Below, in pieces: positions 6,868 through 15,571 of a stretch of DNA of 29,209 bases. This DNA comes from a virus, in IMG/VR virus record IMGVR_UViG_3300017783_000139, positions 1 to 29,209 of that record. The stretch is one strand, 5' to 3'. How positions within the stretch are numbered: position 1 is the first letter of the stretch; every line of letters begins with the position of its first letter. The notes below the pieces were generated by a model that saw only the letters and a program-made list of their open reading frames with translations, was not told where the DNA came from and searched no databases. The position numbers and the translations under genes are program-made.

Positions 6868-8832
6868 CCTGATATCGACTCGGATTTTTCAGGAAAAGAT
6901 AGAGCTAGTATAAAGAAGTATATGGAACAGAGGTTTGGGGAAACTCAGGTCTGTTCTGTAGGAACATATTCAACCATGAAGCCAAAGGGACTTATAAAAG
7001 ACCTTGCTAGGGTAAATGGTGTAGATTTTTCTGAAGCCAATTTAATCACTAGTATGATTGATAAGGATGCAGTAACAATGTTTGACTTATTTAAGTGTGC
7101 CCAAAGTGAGCCAAAACTTAAATATTTCATCAAGAAAAATTCGGACATATTTCATATGCTGCCAACATTACTTGGGCAAAATAAGGCTAAGTCAATTCAC
7201 GCTTGTGCAATGATTGTTTTTCCCGAAGTTATGGGAGCTAATGAATTTGCACCAATGAGAACTCAGGATGGAATGTTAGTTTCAGAATGGGGTGGTGGAG
7301 AAATGGATGATGCAGGATTTTTAAAGGATGATATCTTAGCCATTAAGCAGTTGGAAAAATTTACAGAAATTTTAAAGCTGATAAAAAAGAATGGGAAAGA
7401 TGTTCCTGACATTTACAACTTACCATATGACAGTGAGGTGTATAGGTATTTCAGTAATGGTTGGAATGGAGATGTATTTCAAATGGGTTCAGAGGGACTT
7501 ACAGGGTATACAAAACAACTACAGCCACAGAATATTGGAGATTTGGTAGCAGCAGTGGCTTTATATAGACCTGCAGCTATGGAGAACCATTATCACGAAA
7601 TATATGTAAAGTGTAAGAATGAAGGTAGACAGCCTGAATATCTTTGGGGAACTGAGGAAATTGCAAAAGACACTTTCGGCTTATTGATTTATCAAGAGCA
7701 GGTTATGCAGGTTTTTCAGCAATTAGGTGGTTTGTCTATGAAGGAGGCAGATGATGTTCGTAGAGCTATGGGTAAGAAAAAGTTATCTGTATTACTACCT
7801 TGGAGAGATAGGGTTGAAAGTGGATATTTAGAAAGAGGAGCTACAAAACAACAGTTTCAAGAATCTTGGGATGCTATGATGGAGTTTGCTAAATATGGTT
7901 TTAACCTTTCGCATTCAGCTTGTTATGCTTTGACAGGATACATTTGCCAATACCTAAAAGTTAATTACCCAATTGAATATTGGACTGTTGCCTTAAGTAA
8001 GGGTAGTGAAGAGGATGTTTTAAGATATCTTTCAGAAATTCTTCAGGCAAAACAGATTACGATAAGTCCACCTGACATTAATAGTTCAGGAATACTTATG
8101 ACTGAAAACCAAGATAGAAAAACTATTTATTGGGGTATTGGTTCCATAAAAGGTATTGGAGAAGAAACTGCCGAACAGATAGTTCAGGAAAGACGTAAGA
8201 ATGGCGAATACAAGAGCTTTGCTGACTTCTTTTTCAGAACTGTATATAAGGGGTCAAAAGTTAAAAAAACGACTATAGAAGCTCTTATTGCGAGTGGTGC
8301 ATTTGATGAACTTTATGACTTAGAAGGTAGAGAGAAAAGAAGAATGTTATTAATCAAAAGGTACAGAAAGCTTAAGAAAGTAAAAGTAGCAAATCCACAA
8401 AGAGATGCTTACACAATTGGTTCTGTAAATGAGAATTGGTGGTGGAAAAAGCAGCAAAAAACTTTATCAGGTTTGGCTTTTATTGACTATAAAAAGATAG
8501 CGGAAGATGAAGGTTTTGAAACACCTTTTTGTACAGTTGATGAAATAAACAGACCTCAAAATAAAGAGATTTTCAGAACATTTGGAGGTCACGTTTTGGA
8601 AGTTAAAGTAGGTAAGACAAAAAGAGGTAAGTGGGCTAGGATAACCATTGACAACAACTATAAGATTTATTCTTTAATGTGTTGGTCAGATGAGTTTGCG
8701 GAGTTTGGTGAAAGGTTAGAGATGGCTGAAAAGAGTTTAATTATATTCACAGCCTCCATAAAGTACGAAGCTAAATGGGGAAGTCCAAATCAGCTTACAC
8801 TATTGGAAGATTCAGAAATTAAAATATTATAA
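6811..8832 (+). CDS. dnaE-C: DNA polymerase III alpha, catalytic part (split DnaE)
   Basis: This 673-residue protein holds the catalytic half of the polymerase. LPDIDSDF supplies the first two catalytic Asp (Asp21, Asp23, matching E. coli Asp401 and Asp403), and FLKDDILAIKQL supplies the third (Asp174). The fingers follow (VALYRPAAMENHY, IYQEQVMQVFQQLGGLSM, ADDVRRAMGKKK, FNLSHSACYALTGY), then a helix-hairpin-helix (IGSIKGIGEETAEQIV) and a C-terminal OB fold (about 575-670). The start is TTG at 6811, the only usable start after two in-frame TAA codons; it lies 21 nt after the first gene's stop and has no visible Shine-Dalgarno, so coupling to the upstream gene is likely. Both halves are needed for one active polymerase. 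Confidence 0.9.
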   Translation: MKVKKITIGTAKKLVDGTLPDIDSDFSGKDRASIKKYMEQRFGETQVCSVGTYSTMKPKGLIKDLARVNGVDFSEANLITSMIDKDAVTMFDLFKCAQSEPKLKYFIKKNSDIFHMLPTLLGQNKAKSIHACAMIVFPEVMGANEFAPMRTQDGMLVSEWGGGEMDDAGFLKDDILAIKQLEKFTEILKLIKKNGKDVPDIYNLPYDSEVYRYFSNGWNGDVFQMGSEGLTGYTKQLQPQNIGDLVAAVALYRPAAMENHYHEIYVKCKNEGRQPEYLWGTEEIAKDTFGLLIYQEQVMQVFQQLGGLSMKEADDVRRAMGKKKLSVLLPWRDRVESGYLERGATKQQFQESWDAMMEFAKYGFNLSHSACYALTGYICQYLKVNYPIEYWTVALSKGSEEDVLRYLSEILQAKQITISPPDINSSGILMTENQDRKTIYWGIGSIKGIGEETAEQIVQERRKNGEYKSFADFFFRTVYKGSKVKKTTIEALIASGAFDELYDLEGREKRRMLLIKRYRKLKKVKVANPQRDAYTIGSVNENWWWKKQQKTLSGLAFIDYKKIAEDEGFETPFCTVDEINRPQNKEIFRTFGGHVLEVKVGKTKRGKWARITIDNNYKIYSLMCWSDEFAEFGERLEMAEKSLIIFTASIKYEAKWGSPNQLTLLEDSEIKIL

Positions 8833-8845
8833 TTAAATTAAAACT

Positions 8846-9376
8846 ATGGAATATAAATTAAAAGTAGGAGAAAGAGAATTGGTCATGGAGCATGATGATT
8901 TTAAAGAGAGAATTAATTTAGAGGATTTGACAAAAATAAATCCTGCAAATATATTTGGAGATTCAAGTACAATATCATCTGATGTTGGAAAACTCGGCTT
9001 AATGAAGGCAGAGGTTTATTCTGACATGCAGAATGTAAAGTTAGAAATATCTTTCTATGAAGCTGAGTATGTTCAAAAGCTTAGAGTTGAGGCATCTAAA
9101 AACTTAGGTAAATACAAAGTAACTTTGGGTGAAGGTACAGTAGAAATTAAGTTGACTGAGACAGCTTTAAAGACTTGTTTTGAAAGCGAGGAGGAGTGGG
9201 TACAATTGAAAGAATCCCACATAAAGCTAGAGAAATATTGGAACTATTTAGATTCTATCTACTGGGCAGCTCAAGATAAGAGTAAGAAGCTTAATGGAAT
9301 GATAGATACGGTAAATCCTGAACTATACAAAGAGTTAGTTGAAAAGGAATCAACAAAAAGTTTTTTAACAAAATAG
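8846..9376 (+). CDS. Possible UvsY-like recombination mediator
   Basis: This 176-residue protein has a beta-poor, helix-rich layout. Residues 45-85 (GKLGLMKAEVYSDMQNVKLEISFYEAEY) and 100-150 (LTETALKTCFESEEEWVQLKESHIKLEKYWNYLDSIYWAAQDKSKKLNGM) follow the order seen in T4 UvsY-type proteins and related phage families: an acidic N-terminus, a long helix, a K-x-T/S-E segment, then a long helix ending A-x-x-x-R/K-S-x-x-L. UvsY loads the phage recombinase on SSB-coated DNA. Immediate neighbours here are SSB, the SbcD-like nuclease and RecA, which fits. The similarity is architectural and I am not certain; an uncharacterised replication accessory is the alternative. Confidence 0.4.
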   Translation: MEYKLKVGERELVMEHDDFKERINLEDLTKINPANIFGDSSTISSDVGKLGLMKAEVYSDMQNVKLEISFYEAEYVQKLRVEASKNLGKYKVTLGEGTVEIKLTETALKTCFESEEEWVQLKESHIKLEKYWNYLDSIYWAAQDKSKKLNGMIDTVNPELYKELVEKESTKSFLTK

Positions 9377-9462
9377 ATTATAAAATAGAAGTACAACCCA
9401 AGGCATTGTATTTTTTAACAGACGAAAGACCTTATTTATTAATTATTTAAAATTTATTTATT

Positions 9463-10353
9463 ATGGCAGGATTAAAAGGAGCAGCAGGAAACGGAAACGT
9501 AGGAACAACTTATTTATCAATTGTAAATGGGAAAATTTGGGACAAAACAGTAAAAGACTCAAACCACCCTTTCTACAAAACAGAAACATTTGTTAAACCC
9601 GATGAAACGGAAGGTACAAGAGAAGGAGCTGCTTACTTAGAGCTAAGTGGAACAATCATCAGCGTATTAGCTTGTAGAGAGCAAAAATTTGGAGATTATT
9701 TAGAAGTTGAGATTGATGCAGGTGAAGAAAAAACTTACACAATTTCAGCAAAAAGAAATGCAAGAACATCACAAGACTTAATGAAGTTCTTATTGATGGG
9801 GGATTTGTCCAAAGAGGTTGTAATTAAACCTTATGACTTTACAAACAAGGATACAGGTAAAAGAGTTAATGGAACCAACTTTTTCCAAGATGGGAAAAAA
9901 GTTATGACTAGAGACTTTGTTGGCGATGGTATGCCTGTTCAAGAAGAGGATTTTTGGAAAAATGCTGCTTCAAGAAAAATCAAGAAATACTTCTATGATT
10001 TGGATGAATGGCTAGGTGACGAAATTACTGAAAGAATTGAGCCTTTATTAGTTGAAGTTAAGAAAGAATTCTTAGCGAAAAGAAAGGTTGAGACAGAGGC
10101 TCCAAAAGAGGTTGAGGCAGAAGCTCCAAAAGAAGAGGTTAAAAGACCTTCAGTAATCGCAATGAAAAAAGTTATTAAGGCTTATATTGCAGAAAACTAT
10201 GAAGGAAAGACTATTCCAAAGTTAACTAAAGATGAAGTGCCTACTTGGTATGATTTGGCAGTTGCAGAGGATGAGTTACCTTTCGAAAATGAAGTTGAAG
10301 ATGCAGAAGTTTCTGAAGATTCAATTACGGATGAATTGAATGACTTGTTGTAA
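9463..10353 (+). CDS. ssb: Single-stranded DNA-binding protein, OB fold
   Basis: The 296-residue protein begins with a strand-rich region (TTYLSIVNGKIW ... GAAYLELSGTIISVLACREQKFGDYLEVEID ... KTYTISAKRNA) typical of phage OB-fold ssDNA-binding proteins. A duplicated linker follows (VETEAPKEVEAEAPKEEV, about 207-224), then a short helical module and a very acidic tail (DELPF at 270-274, DAEVSEDSITDELNDLL at the end). DELPF resembles the protein-docking tip DDDIPF of bacterial SSB, but is internal. It should coat ssDNA at the fork and recruit repair enzymes. An 86-nt A+T-rich leader precedes it (no clear promoter) and a strong terminator follows, as expected for a protein needed in bulk. Confidence 0.75.
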   Translation: MAGLKGAAGNGNVGTTYLSIVNGKIWDKTVKDSNHPFYKTETFVKPDETEGTREGAAYLELSGTIISVLACREQKFGDYLEVEIDAGEEKTYTISAKRNARTSQDLMKFLLMGDLSKEVVIKPYDFTNKDTGKRVNGTNFFQDGKKVMTRDFVGDGMPVQEEDFWKNAASRKIKKYFYDLDEWLGDEITERIEPLLVEVKKEFLAKRKVETEAPKEVEAEAPKEEVKRPSVIAMKKVIKAYIAENYEGKTIPKLTKDEVPTWYDLAVAEDELPFENEVEDAEVSEDSITDELNDLL

Positions 10354-10370
10354 TTCATAAAAAACCATTT

Positions 10371-10404
10371 AAGGGTATCTATTAGTTTAGATACCCTTTT
10401 TTTT
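10371..10404 (+). terminator. Strong terminator directly after the SSB gene
   Basis: An 11-bp perfect stem (AAGGGTATCTA at 10371-10381 with its complement at 10388-10398), a six-base loop, and a run of eight T. The nuclease gene starts ten bases later with no promoter between, so downstream genes probably depend on partial read-through. Confidence 0.9.
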
Positions 10405-10414
10405 AATAGATTAT

Positions 10415-11431
10415 ATGAAAAAACCATTAGCAATAATTTGGAATGACGTTCACCTTAAAACAGGTAACGAAAAAGAAATCCTAACAGCCACTAGATACAT
10501 GATAGAAAAGGCTTTAGAGTTAGGTATTAAAAGGACTATTTTTGCAGGTGATTTATTTCATTCAAGAATACACCAAAGGCAAGAAGTTTTAGAAACGTTT
10601 GACAAAATGCTCTATGAACTTAATGCTGCAGAAATACATACGGACATTATAAGTGGTAACCATGATAAGACCGAGTATAAAAGTTTTGATTCATTTTTGG
10701 ACGTGTATAGACACTTCCCAAATGTTACATATCACAGGGAAGTTTCTGATATAGAAATCGATGGAGTTGGTATAACCCTACTTCCATTTTTTGATGATAC
10801 TATGTTGGTTCCTATGATAAATGAGCATAAGGGGAATGATATTTTAATAAGTCATTTTGAAATGCAAGGCTCAACACATTTAGGAAATGTGAGTGAGAAA
10901 AAAAATATTACAAGAAAAATGCTTAAAAAGTGGGACAAGACATATTTAGGTCACTACCATAATTGGCATGAAATAACAAAGGACATAGTTCACCTACCAT
11001 CGTTCATCCAAGATAATTTTGGAGAAGATTCCAAAAAAGGATTTTCGATATTGTACGATGATGGAAGCTACGAGCTAATCCAAGGGAAGTTTAAAATCTT
11101 TGAAAAAATACAGATTGATGTAGATGATGTTGGTGTTGTAGAGTTGGATAAGATTATTAAGTCCTACGAGGATTCAGAAAATGTAATTAGGTTTGAAATT
11201 ACAGGTTCGGAATCTAAAATGAAATCAATAGATAAAACAAAATATAGAGGTGTTGACATAAAGCTAAGTTTTGAAAAAGTTTATGAAGAAAGTGACACAT
11301 CAGAAAGACAAGTTGTTCAGAAGTATGAAAAAGAGGACATTCAAAACTTGTTTTTAAAATTTTGCGAAGATAAAGGACTATCACACAAAGAAGGTGGAGT
11401 TATTTTAGATAATTTTTTAAATAAAGACTAA
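10415..11431 (+). CDS. sbcD: SbcD/Mre11-like nuclease (T4 gp47-like)
   Basis: The 338-residue protein shows the full calcineurin-like metal site of Mre11/SbcD nucleases: NDVHL (Asp11, His13), FAGDLFHSR (Asp46), SGNHDKTE (Asn82, His83), ILISHFEMQ (His147) and YLGHYHNWH (His180, His182). With the SbcC-like ATPase at 13236 it should form the ATP-dependent complex that processes double-strand ends and hairpins, equivalent to T4 gp46/gp47. It starts ten bases after the SSB terminator, and its TAA is immediately followed by the recA ATG. Its partner is two genes away rather than adjacent, with RecA and an unknown gene between them. Confidence 0.9.
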   Translation: MKKPLAIIWNDVHLKTGNEKEILTATRYMIEKALELGIKRTIFAGDLFHSRIHQRQEVLETFDKMLYELNAAEIHTDIISGNHDKTEYKSFDSFLDVYRHFPNVTYHREVSDIEIDGVGITLLPFFDDTMLVPMINEHKGNDILISHFEMQGSTHLGNVSEKKNITRKMLKKWDKTYLGHYHNWHEITKDIVHLPSFIQDNFGEDSKKGFSILYDDGSYELIQGKFKIFEKIQIDVDDVGVVELDKIIKSYEDSENVIRFEITGSESKMKSIDKTKYRGVDIKLSFEKVYEESDTSERQVVQKYEKEDIQNLFLKFCEDKGLSHKEGGVILDNFLNKD

Positions 11432-12400
11432 ATGGCGAAAAGTGGTAAAAATTCCAAGGCTATAATGAAAGCTATGGCAACTTTGGAAAAGAAGATTGGT
11501 GAAGGTACACTTATGAGGATGGGTGACTCCAACACTAGCATAACAACAATTTCTTCAGGTAGACCTGACTTAGACATCGCATTAGGTGGTGGGTATGGAG
11601 AAGGTAAGATTATAGAATTTATGTCAGAAGAGGCTTGTGGAAAAACAGGCTTGGCTTTAGAGGCTATAGCTGAAGTTCAAAGAAATGGTGGAGTAGCAGC
11701 GATTATTGATGCAGAGCACGCTCTTAATGAAGAGTACTGTGAGCTTGTTGGGGTTAAGGTTGAAGATTTGCTTTATTCTCAACCGAATTGTGGGGAGGAT
11801 GCTATTGAGACCATTAGGGAAATTATTGACACAGCAGAGGTTGACTTGATTATTGTAGATTCCATATCTTCATTAACACCAAGAGCTGAATTAGAAGGTG
11901 AAGCAGGAGAACAAAAGATGGGGCTCCATGCGAAACTTATGGGTCAGTTTATGAAAATGATTGTTGCACCTGCAGCAGAGGTTGGGTGTACTGTAATTTT
12001 AATAAATCAGCTTAGAGATAGTTTATCTATGTACGCACCTCCAAAGGTAACTACAGGAGGTAAGGCTATTAAATTCTTTGCATCTCAAAGGTTGGAAATA
12101 AAAAGAAAAGGTTGGATAAAAGAAGGTGAGGAAACAATAGGCTTTAAGCAACATATTAAAGTTATAAAAAACAAAGTAGGTGCACCTTTTAAACATACAA
12201 CCTCAGATATTATTTACGGAAAAGGTATTGACAAATTAACTAGCTTAATTGAAGGTGCTGTAAATGCAGGGGTGCTAATAAAGGCAGGTGCTTGGTATAA
12301 ATATGACGATACAAATATAGCTCAAGGTATAGCTAAGTTAAGAATTGTTTTAGAGGACAATCCTGACTTGGTGGATGAAATTGAAAAAAAATTAAAATAA
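11432..12400 (+). CDS. recA: RecA recombinase, bacterial type with altered P-loop
   Basis: The 322-residue protein follows bacterial RecA closely: IGEGTLMRMGD near the start, P-loop SEEACGKTGL (residues 65-74), IIDAEHALNEEY (catalytic Glu95), Walker B VDLIIVDSISSL (137-148), and the L2 region INQLRDSLSMYAPPKVTTGGKAIKFFAS. It promotes ATP-dependent strand exchange. Two things are unusual. The P-loop lacks the first glycine of GPESSGKT, with Ser in its place, and the segment before TTGG in L2 differs from the common GNPETTTGG. It is shorter than cellular RecA (about 350) because the C-terminal domain is trimmed. The ATG abuts the sbcD stop. A promoter starts two bases after its own stop. Confidence 0.92.
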   Translation: MAKSGKNSKAIMKAMATLEKKIGEGTLMRMGDSNTSITTISSGRPDLDIALGGGYGEGKIIEFMSEEACGKTGLALEAIAEVQRNGGVAAIIDAEHALNEEYCELVGVKVEDLLYSQPNCGEDAIETIREIIDTAEVDLIIVDSISSLTPRAELEGEAGEQKMGLHAKLMGQFMKMIVAPAAEVGCTVILINQLRDSLSMYAPPKVTTGGKAIKFFASQRLEIKRKGWIKEGEETIGFKQHIKVIKNKVGAPFKHTTSDIIYGKGIDKLTSLIEGAVNAGVLIKAGAWYKYDDTNIAQGIAKLRIVLEDNPDLVDEIEKKLK

Positions 12401-12401
12401 A

Positions 12402-12432
12402 TTTGTTAGATTGTAATAAAGTCTTATCTTTG
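12402..12432 (+). promoter_or_regulatory. Bacteroidetes-type promoter before the SbcC operon
   Basis: TTTG at 12402-12405 and TATCTTTG at 12425-12432, 19 bases apart. It starts directly after the recA stop and drives the gene at 12462. Confidence 0.85.
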
Positions 12433-12461
12433 CCATATATTAATAACTAAAAAATAGGAAA

Positions 12462-13226
12462 ATGAGTATTTTAGAAAAAGTAAAAGAAGTAGGAAGTAAC
12501 TGTGTAAGTAAAAGCAGCAATGTATTATCTTATTACAATGTTCGTAGAGCATATAAAAAAGATGGAAAAAGTGGTGTAGAAGGCTATTTAAAATTTACTA
12601 TAAGATATGAGGACTATAGAAAATTGGTAGCGTGGGTTAGAGATACCCACTATCCAACGCTTTACACCTCATCAGATATTGTTTTTGAAAAAATGGTTTC
12701 AGAAATTGTTCGTGAGTTTAATGAATTGGAGATTAGGGAAAGTAATGAATTTTTTAAGATAAGTAATTTTGGAATGTCATGCAATGACATTCCTAATCCA
12801 TTATTTAGTTTTACAGGAACATCTAATCCCTCATACCTTCACTTTGGAGCACCTTCTTTTGTAGCACCTTCTTTTTCAGAAAATAAGTTTATTGAAAGTA
12901 ATATTTTAAAAAAGGCTTTTGTTGAATTTGAGTTTGAAGGAAGAAAAGTTATGGTAGGTGCTGTATCTTTTAAAGGAAGTCGAGAAGTAAAGTTAGGTTA
13001 CAGTGTATGTATGCCTGATGATTTAGAAAACTACAAAGCATCAATCTCAAAAAAGATTTGTATTGGTAGAGCTATTAAAAAGGCAATTGATTCAGTTTCG
13101 TTTGGGTATTCGGAAAAGGACATTTTGGGTGACTACGGTGTTTTAAAGTCTATTGCGAGCAGAACTGCAAAAAAGATAGTTAAGGGAGATATCGTAATTA
13201 AGGGTATCAAACCATTAAAAAAATAA
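12462..13226 (+). CDS. Unrecognised 254-residue promoter-proximal protein
   Basis: I do not recognise this protein. It has no signal peptide or membrane helix. The N-terminal third is helical and basic (SYYNVRRAYKKDGKSG, YEDYRKLVAWVRDTHYPTLY). The middle holds a short repeated motif (GAPSFVAPSFSEN), then a strand-rich part (FVEFEFEGRKVMVGAVSFKGSREVKLGYSVCMPDD) and a basic C-terminus. The last part (about 205-250) is lysine-rich and could contact nucleic acid. It is the first gene of an operon whose other members are SbcC-like, a Cys-rich small protein and a RuvC-like resolvase, so a role near recombination is possible but not shown. Confidence 0.6.
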   Translation: MSILEKVKEVGSNCVSKSSNVLSYYNVRRAYKKDGKSGVEGYLKFTIRYEDYRKLVAWVRDTHYPTLYTSSDIVFEKMVSEIVREFNELEIRESNEFFKISNFGMSCNDIPNPLFSFTGTSNPSYLHFGAPSFVAPSFSENKFIESNILKKAFVEFEFEGRKVMVGAVSFKGSREVKLGYSVCMPDDLENYKASISKKICIGRAIKKAIDSVSFGYSEKDILGDYGVLKSIASRTAKKIVKGDIVIKGIKPLKK

Positions 13227-13235
13227 ATTTATAAA

Positions 13236-15404
13236 ATGAAATTAGATAGGTTAATATTAATAGATTTTATTACCTTTGATTTTTTAGATTATGTTTTTGA
13301 GAATAGACCCCTCCAAGTGAGGGGTTTAAATCTTACAGATGATGGTCAAAAAACAAATGGTGTTGGAAAGTCGGGTTTACAGACAGCTATAGAATATCTA
13401 ATGACAGGTCAAAGTAGTAGAGGTGTTGTTGATTCAGAGTTGGTTACTTATGGAAAGAAATCATCTCACATAGAGCTGTTTGCTTCATGTGATGTTAGAA
13501 AGCAGAACATACATATTGACTGCACAATAAATAAGAAGGGTGCAAATGTATTGGTTGTGAAAGTAAAGGGGTACGGTGAAGATTGGGTTGATGACAATTC
13601 ACAGAAAGTATCAACATCAAGCAACAATGATACTAAAAAGTATGTTACGAATTGGTTTGCCATTTCAAAAGAGGACTTGTTTAATTACTATTTGATAAAT
13701 GGAAGTAAGTTTAAATCATTTTTCACATCTTCAAACAAGGAAAAAGTTGAGCTGATAAATAGGTTTTCTGATGCAAGTATTATAGATGGTTTAGAGCAAG
13801 TTGATGTAAGTGAATTTGAGAGAGTAAAGTTGGAGGCAGATTCAAACATTTCTAGAACTGAAGGTAAGATAGAGATATTTGAAGAAAAGATTTTGGATGA
13901 AGAGTCTAGGGACTTTGAAAAAGAGTTAAGTGAAGAGGTTGAGTTAATCGAAGAAGAAATAACTGAGCACGAGGGTGAGATAGTCCATATAGTCGAGAAT
14001 AAGAAGCCTAATTTAGAAAAACGTATTGGTGAATTAAAACCAAAAGAAGATGGCTTAAACGAGCTTATAGGAGCTCAAGATGAGCTTATAAAAGGTTTCA
14101 AAAAATCTTTGTCAAAACTCAATGTAAAAATAGATGCTGCTAGAGATGTTTTTGAAAAGTCTTCTGATGCGGTTAGCGATTTTGAATCTACAGATTGGGA
14201 TAGTATTAGAGAAAAGTTTGATGATGATATTATTGAAAACAATGATAACATTAACAACATAAACAAAAAACTTGACGAGCAGAGAGAAAATTCTAAAAAG
14301 ATAAAAATTCTTTTAGAAAATCTATCTGTGAAACTTAGTGGAAAAATAGATTGCCCAAAGTGTTCTCATGAATTTTTGTTAGATGGAGACATTGATGAAG
14401 CTAGAGAAAAAGAATTTAAAGCAGGTGTTTTGGAAGCTAAAGTTTCTAATATAATTGAAGAGCTTGGTCAGCAAATCGAAGAGGAGGTTTCGTTAAGAAA
14501 AGATTCTGAGGCTGAGATTCAAAAAATAAATGACAAAGAGAAGTTGGAAAGAAAAGCTTTGGACTTGTTGGTAGAGGAAAAGTATCGATGTAAAGAGGTT
14601 GTTGAGGATTTGGTTAGCCAAAGAGGTGTTTTAGAAAGAAAGATTTCTAAAAATAAATCTATAAAGGATGGTTATAAAAATGAGATTTCAAAACTAGATT
14701 CTCAAAATGAGATTTTCAAAGACCTTATAAGTAAGCTTGCTGACGACATAGAGTCTGAAGAAGGCAAGATATCAAAATTAAGGGGCAAAATAGCCTCATT
14801 GAAGCCTTCAAATAACAAAGAGGTATTGAGAGACCTAAATGAAAAAATAAAGTCTGCTAGAGCCTATATTTCAAAACAAAGAAAAATCTCCGAACAAGCT
14901 GAAGAAAGTATTTCAAACACCGTTGAGTGGGGGCTTAACTTTAAAAGGTTTAAAATGTACGTAGCAAACCAATCTTTAGAAACTATCGAATATCACTCAA
15001 ATAGGTATTTGAAAGATATGGGTAGCGATATGAGGGTTGAGTTAAGCGGTAGCAGAGAACTTGCCAAAGGTGATATTAAAGAAGAAATTTCAGCTAAAAT
15101 TATTAGAGGTGTAGAAAGAAGCTTTAAGTCATTTAGTGGAGGTGAAAGAGGTAGATTAATTTTTGCATCAATACTTGCCAATAGACATATGATAAATTCA
15201 ACACACCCATATGGAGGTTTAGATTTCTTAAGTGTGGATGAAGTGTTTGAAGGAGTGGATTCTGAAGGTATAAAAAGTATTATAGAATCAGCAAAAACTT
15301 TAAACGTAGCAATTATGATTATTACACACGTTACTGATAGTGACACAAGTAGTGATATATTAACAATTGTTAAGGAAAACGATATAAGTAGAATTAAATT
15401 ATGA
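13236..15404 (+). CDS. sbcC: SbcC/Rad50-like ATPase (T4 gp46-like)
   Basis: This 722-residue SMC-type ATPase has a split nucleotide-binding head. Walker A is at the N-terminus (GQKTNGVGKSGL, about 37-48); the ABC signature FSGGERGR (SGGER at 634-638) and Walker B FLSVDEVFEG (Asp668, Glu669) are at the C-terminus. Between them are two long charged coiled-coil arms (about 190-370 and 400-570) joined by a zinc hook, CPKC at 373-376. It pairs with the SbcD-like nuclease to process DNA ends. It is smaller than E. coli SbcC (over 1000 residues) and close in size to phage versions. The stop overlaps the start of the next small gene (ATGA). Confidence 0.93.
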   Translation: MKLDRLILIDFITFDFLDYVFENRPLQVRGLNLTDDGQKTNGVGKSGLQTAIEYLMTGQSSRGVVDSELVTYGKKSSHIELFASCDVRKQNIHIDCTINKKGANVLVVKVKGYGEDWVDDNSQKVSTSSNNDTKKYVTNWFAISKEDLFNYYLINGSKFKSFFTSSNKEKVELINRFSDASIIDGLEQVDVSEFERVKLEADSNISRTEGKIEIFEEKILDEESRDFEKELSEEVELIEEEITEHEGEIVHIVENKKPNLEKRIGELKPKEDGLNELIGAQDELIKGFKKSLSKLNVKIDAARDVFEKSSDAVSDFESTDWDSIREKFDDDIIENNDNINNINKKLDEQRENSKKIKILLENLSVKLSGKIDCPKCSHEFLLDGDIDEAREKEFKAGVLEAKVSNIIEELGQQIEEEVSLRKDSEAEIQKINDKEKLERKALDLLVEEKYRCKEVVEDLVSQRGVLERKISKNKSIKDGYKNEISKLDSQNEIFKDLISKLADDIESEEGKISKLRGKIASLKPSNNKEVLRDLNEKIKSARAYISKQRKISEQAEESISNTVEWGLNFKRFKMYVANQSLETIEYHSNRYLKDMGSDMRVELSGSRELAKGDIKEEISAKIIRGVERSFKSFSGGERGRLIFASILANRHMINSTHPYGGLDFLSVDEVFEGVDSEGIKSIIESAKTLNVAIMIITHVTDSDTSSDILTIVKENDISRIKL

Positions 15405-15571
15405 GTTATGTAAAACAGTTTAAAGAAAAGCATGGAGAGGAGTTTTTAGAAGAAACAATAAAAGTCCTTTTGGGAGATTTTAAAAATTCAGATTGTGACG
15501 ATATACAGTGCGATGATGAAGGGTGCAATTTACACAAATCATTTTTAAAATACAAAAAAGAATATTTATGA
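15401..15571 (+). CDS. Small Cys-rich protein, possible zinc binder
   Basis: A 56-residue gene below usual length cut-offs. It starts with an ATGA overlap with the SbcC stop and ends with another ATGA overlap with the resolvase start, so it is neatly nested in the operon. The N-terminal half is an amphipathic helix (SYVKQFKEKHGEEFLEETIK). The centre reads DCDDIQCDDEGCNLH, three Cys and one His that could hold a metal ion. The overlaps on both sides and the sensible composition make it likely to be a true gene. I cannot name a function; an accessory to SbcC or the resolvase is a guess from position. Confidence 0.6.
   Translation: MSYVKQFKEKHGEEFLEETIKVLLGDFKNSDCDDIQCDDEGCNLHKSFLKYKKEYL

Noticed and set aside
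14993-15433. Long minus-strand frame opposite sbcC, and other minus-strand frames
   Set aside because: They mirror strong + strand genes, have Ser/Ile/Leu-rich shadow composition, and lack promoters or recognisable domains.
15523-15567. Upstream start for the RuvC-like resolvase
   Set aside because: The 15 added residues are unlike the family and overlap the small Cys-rich gene in another frame; ATG 15568 gives the normal first strand and an ATGA overlap.
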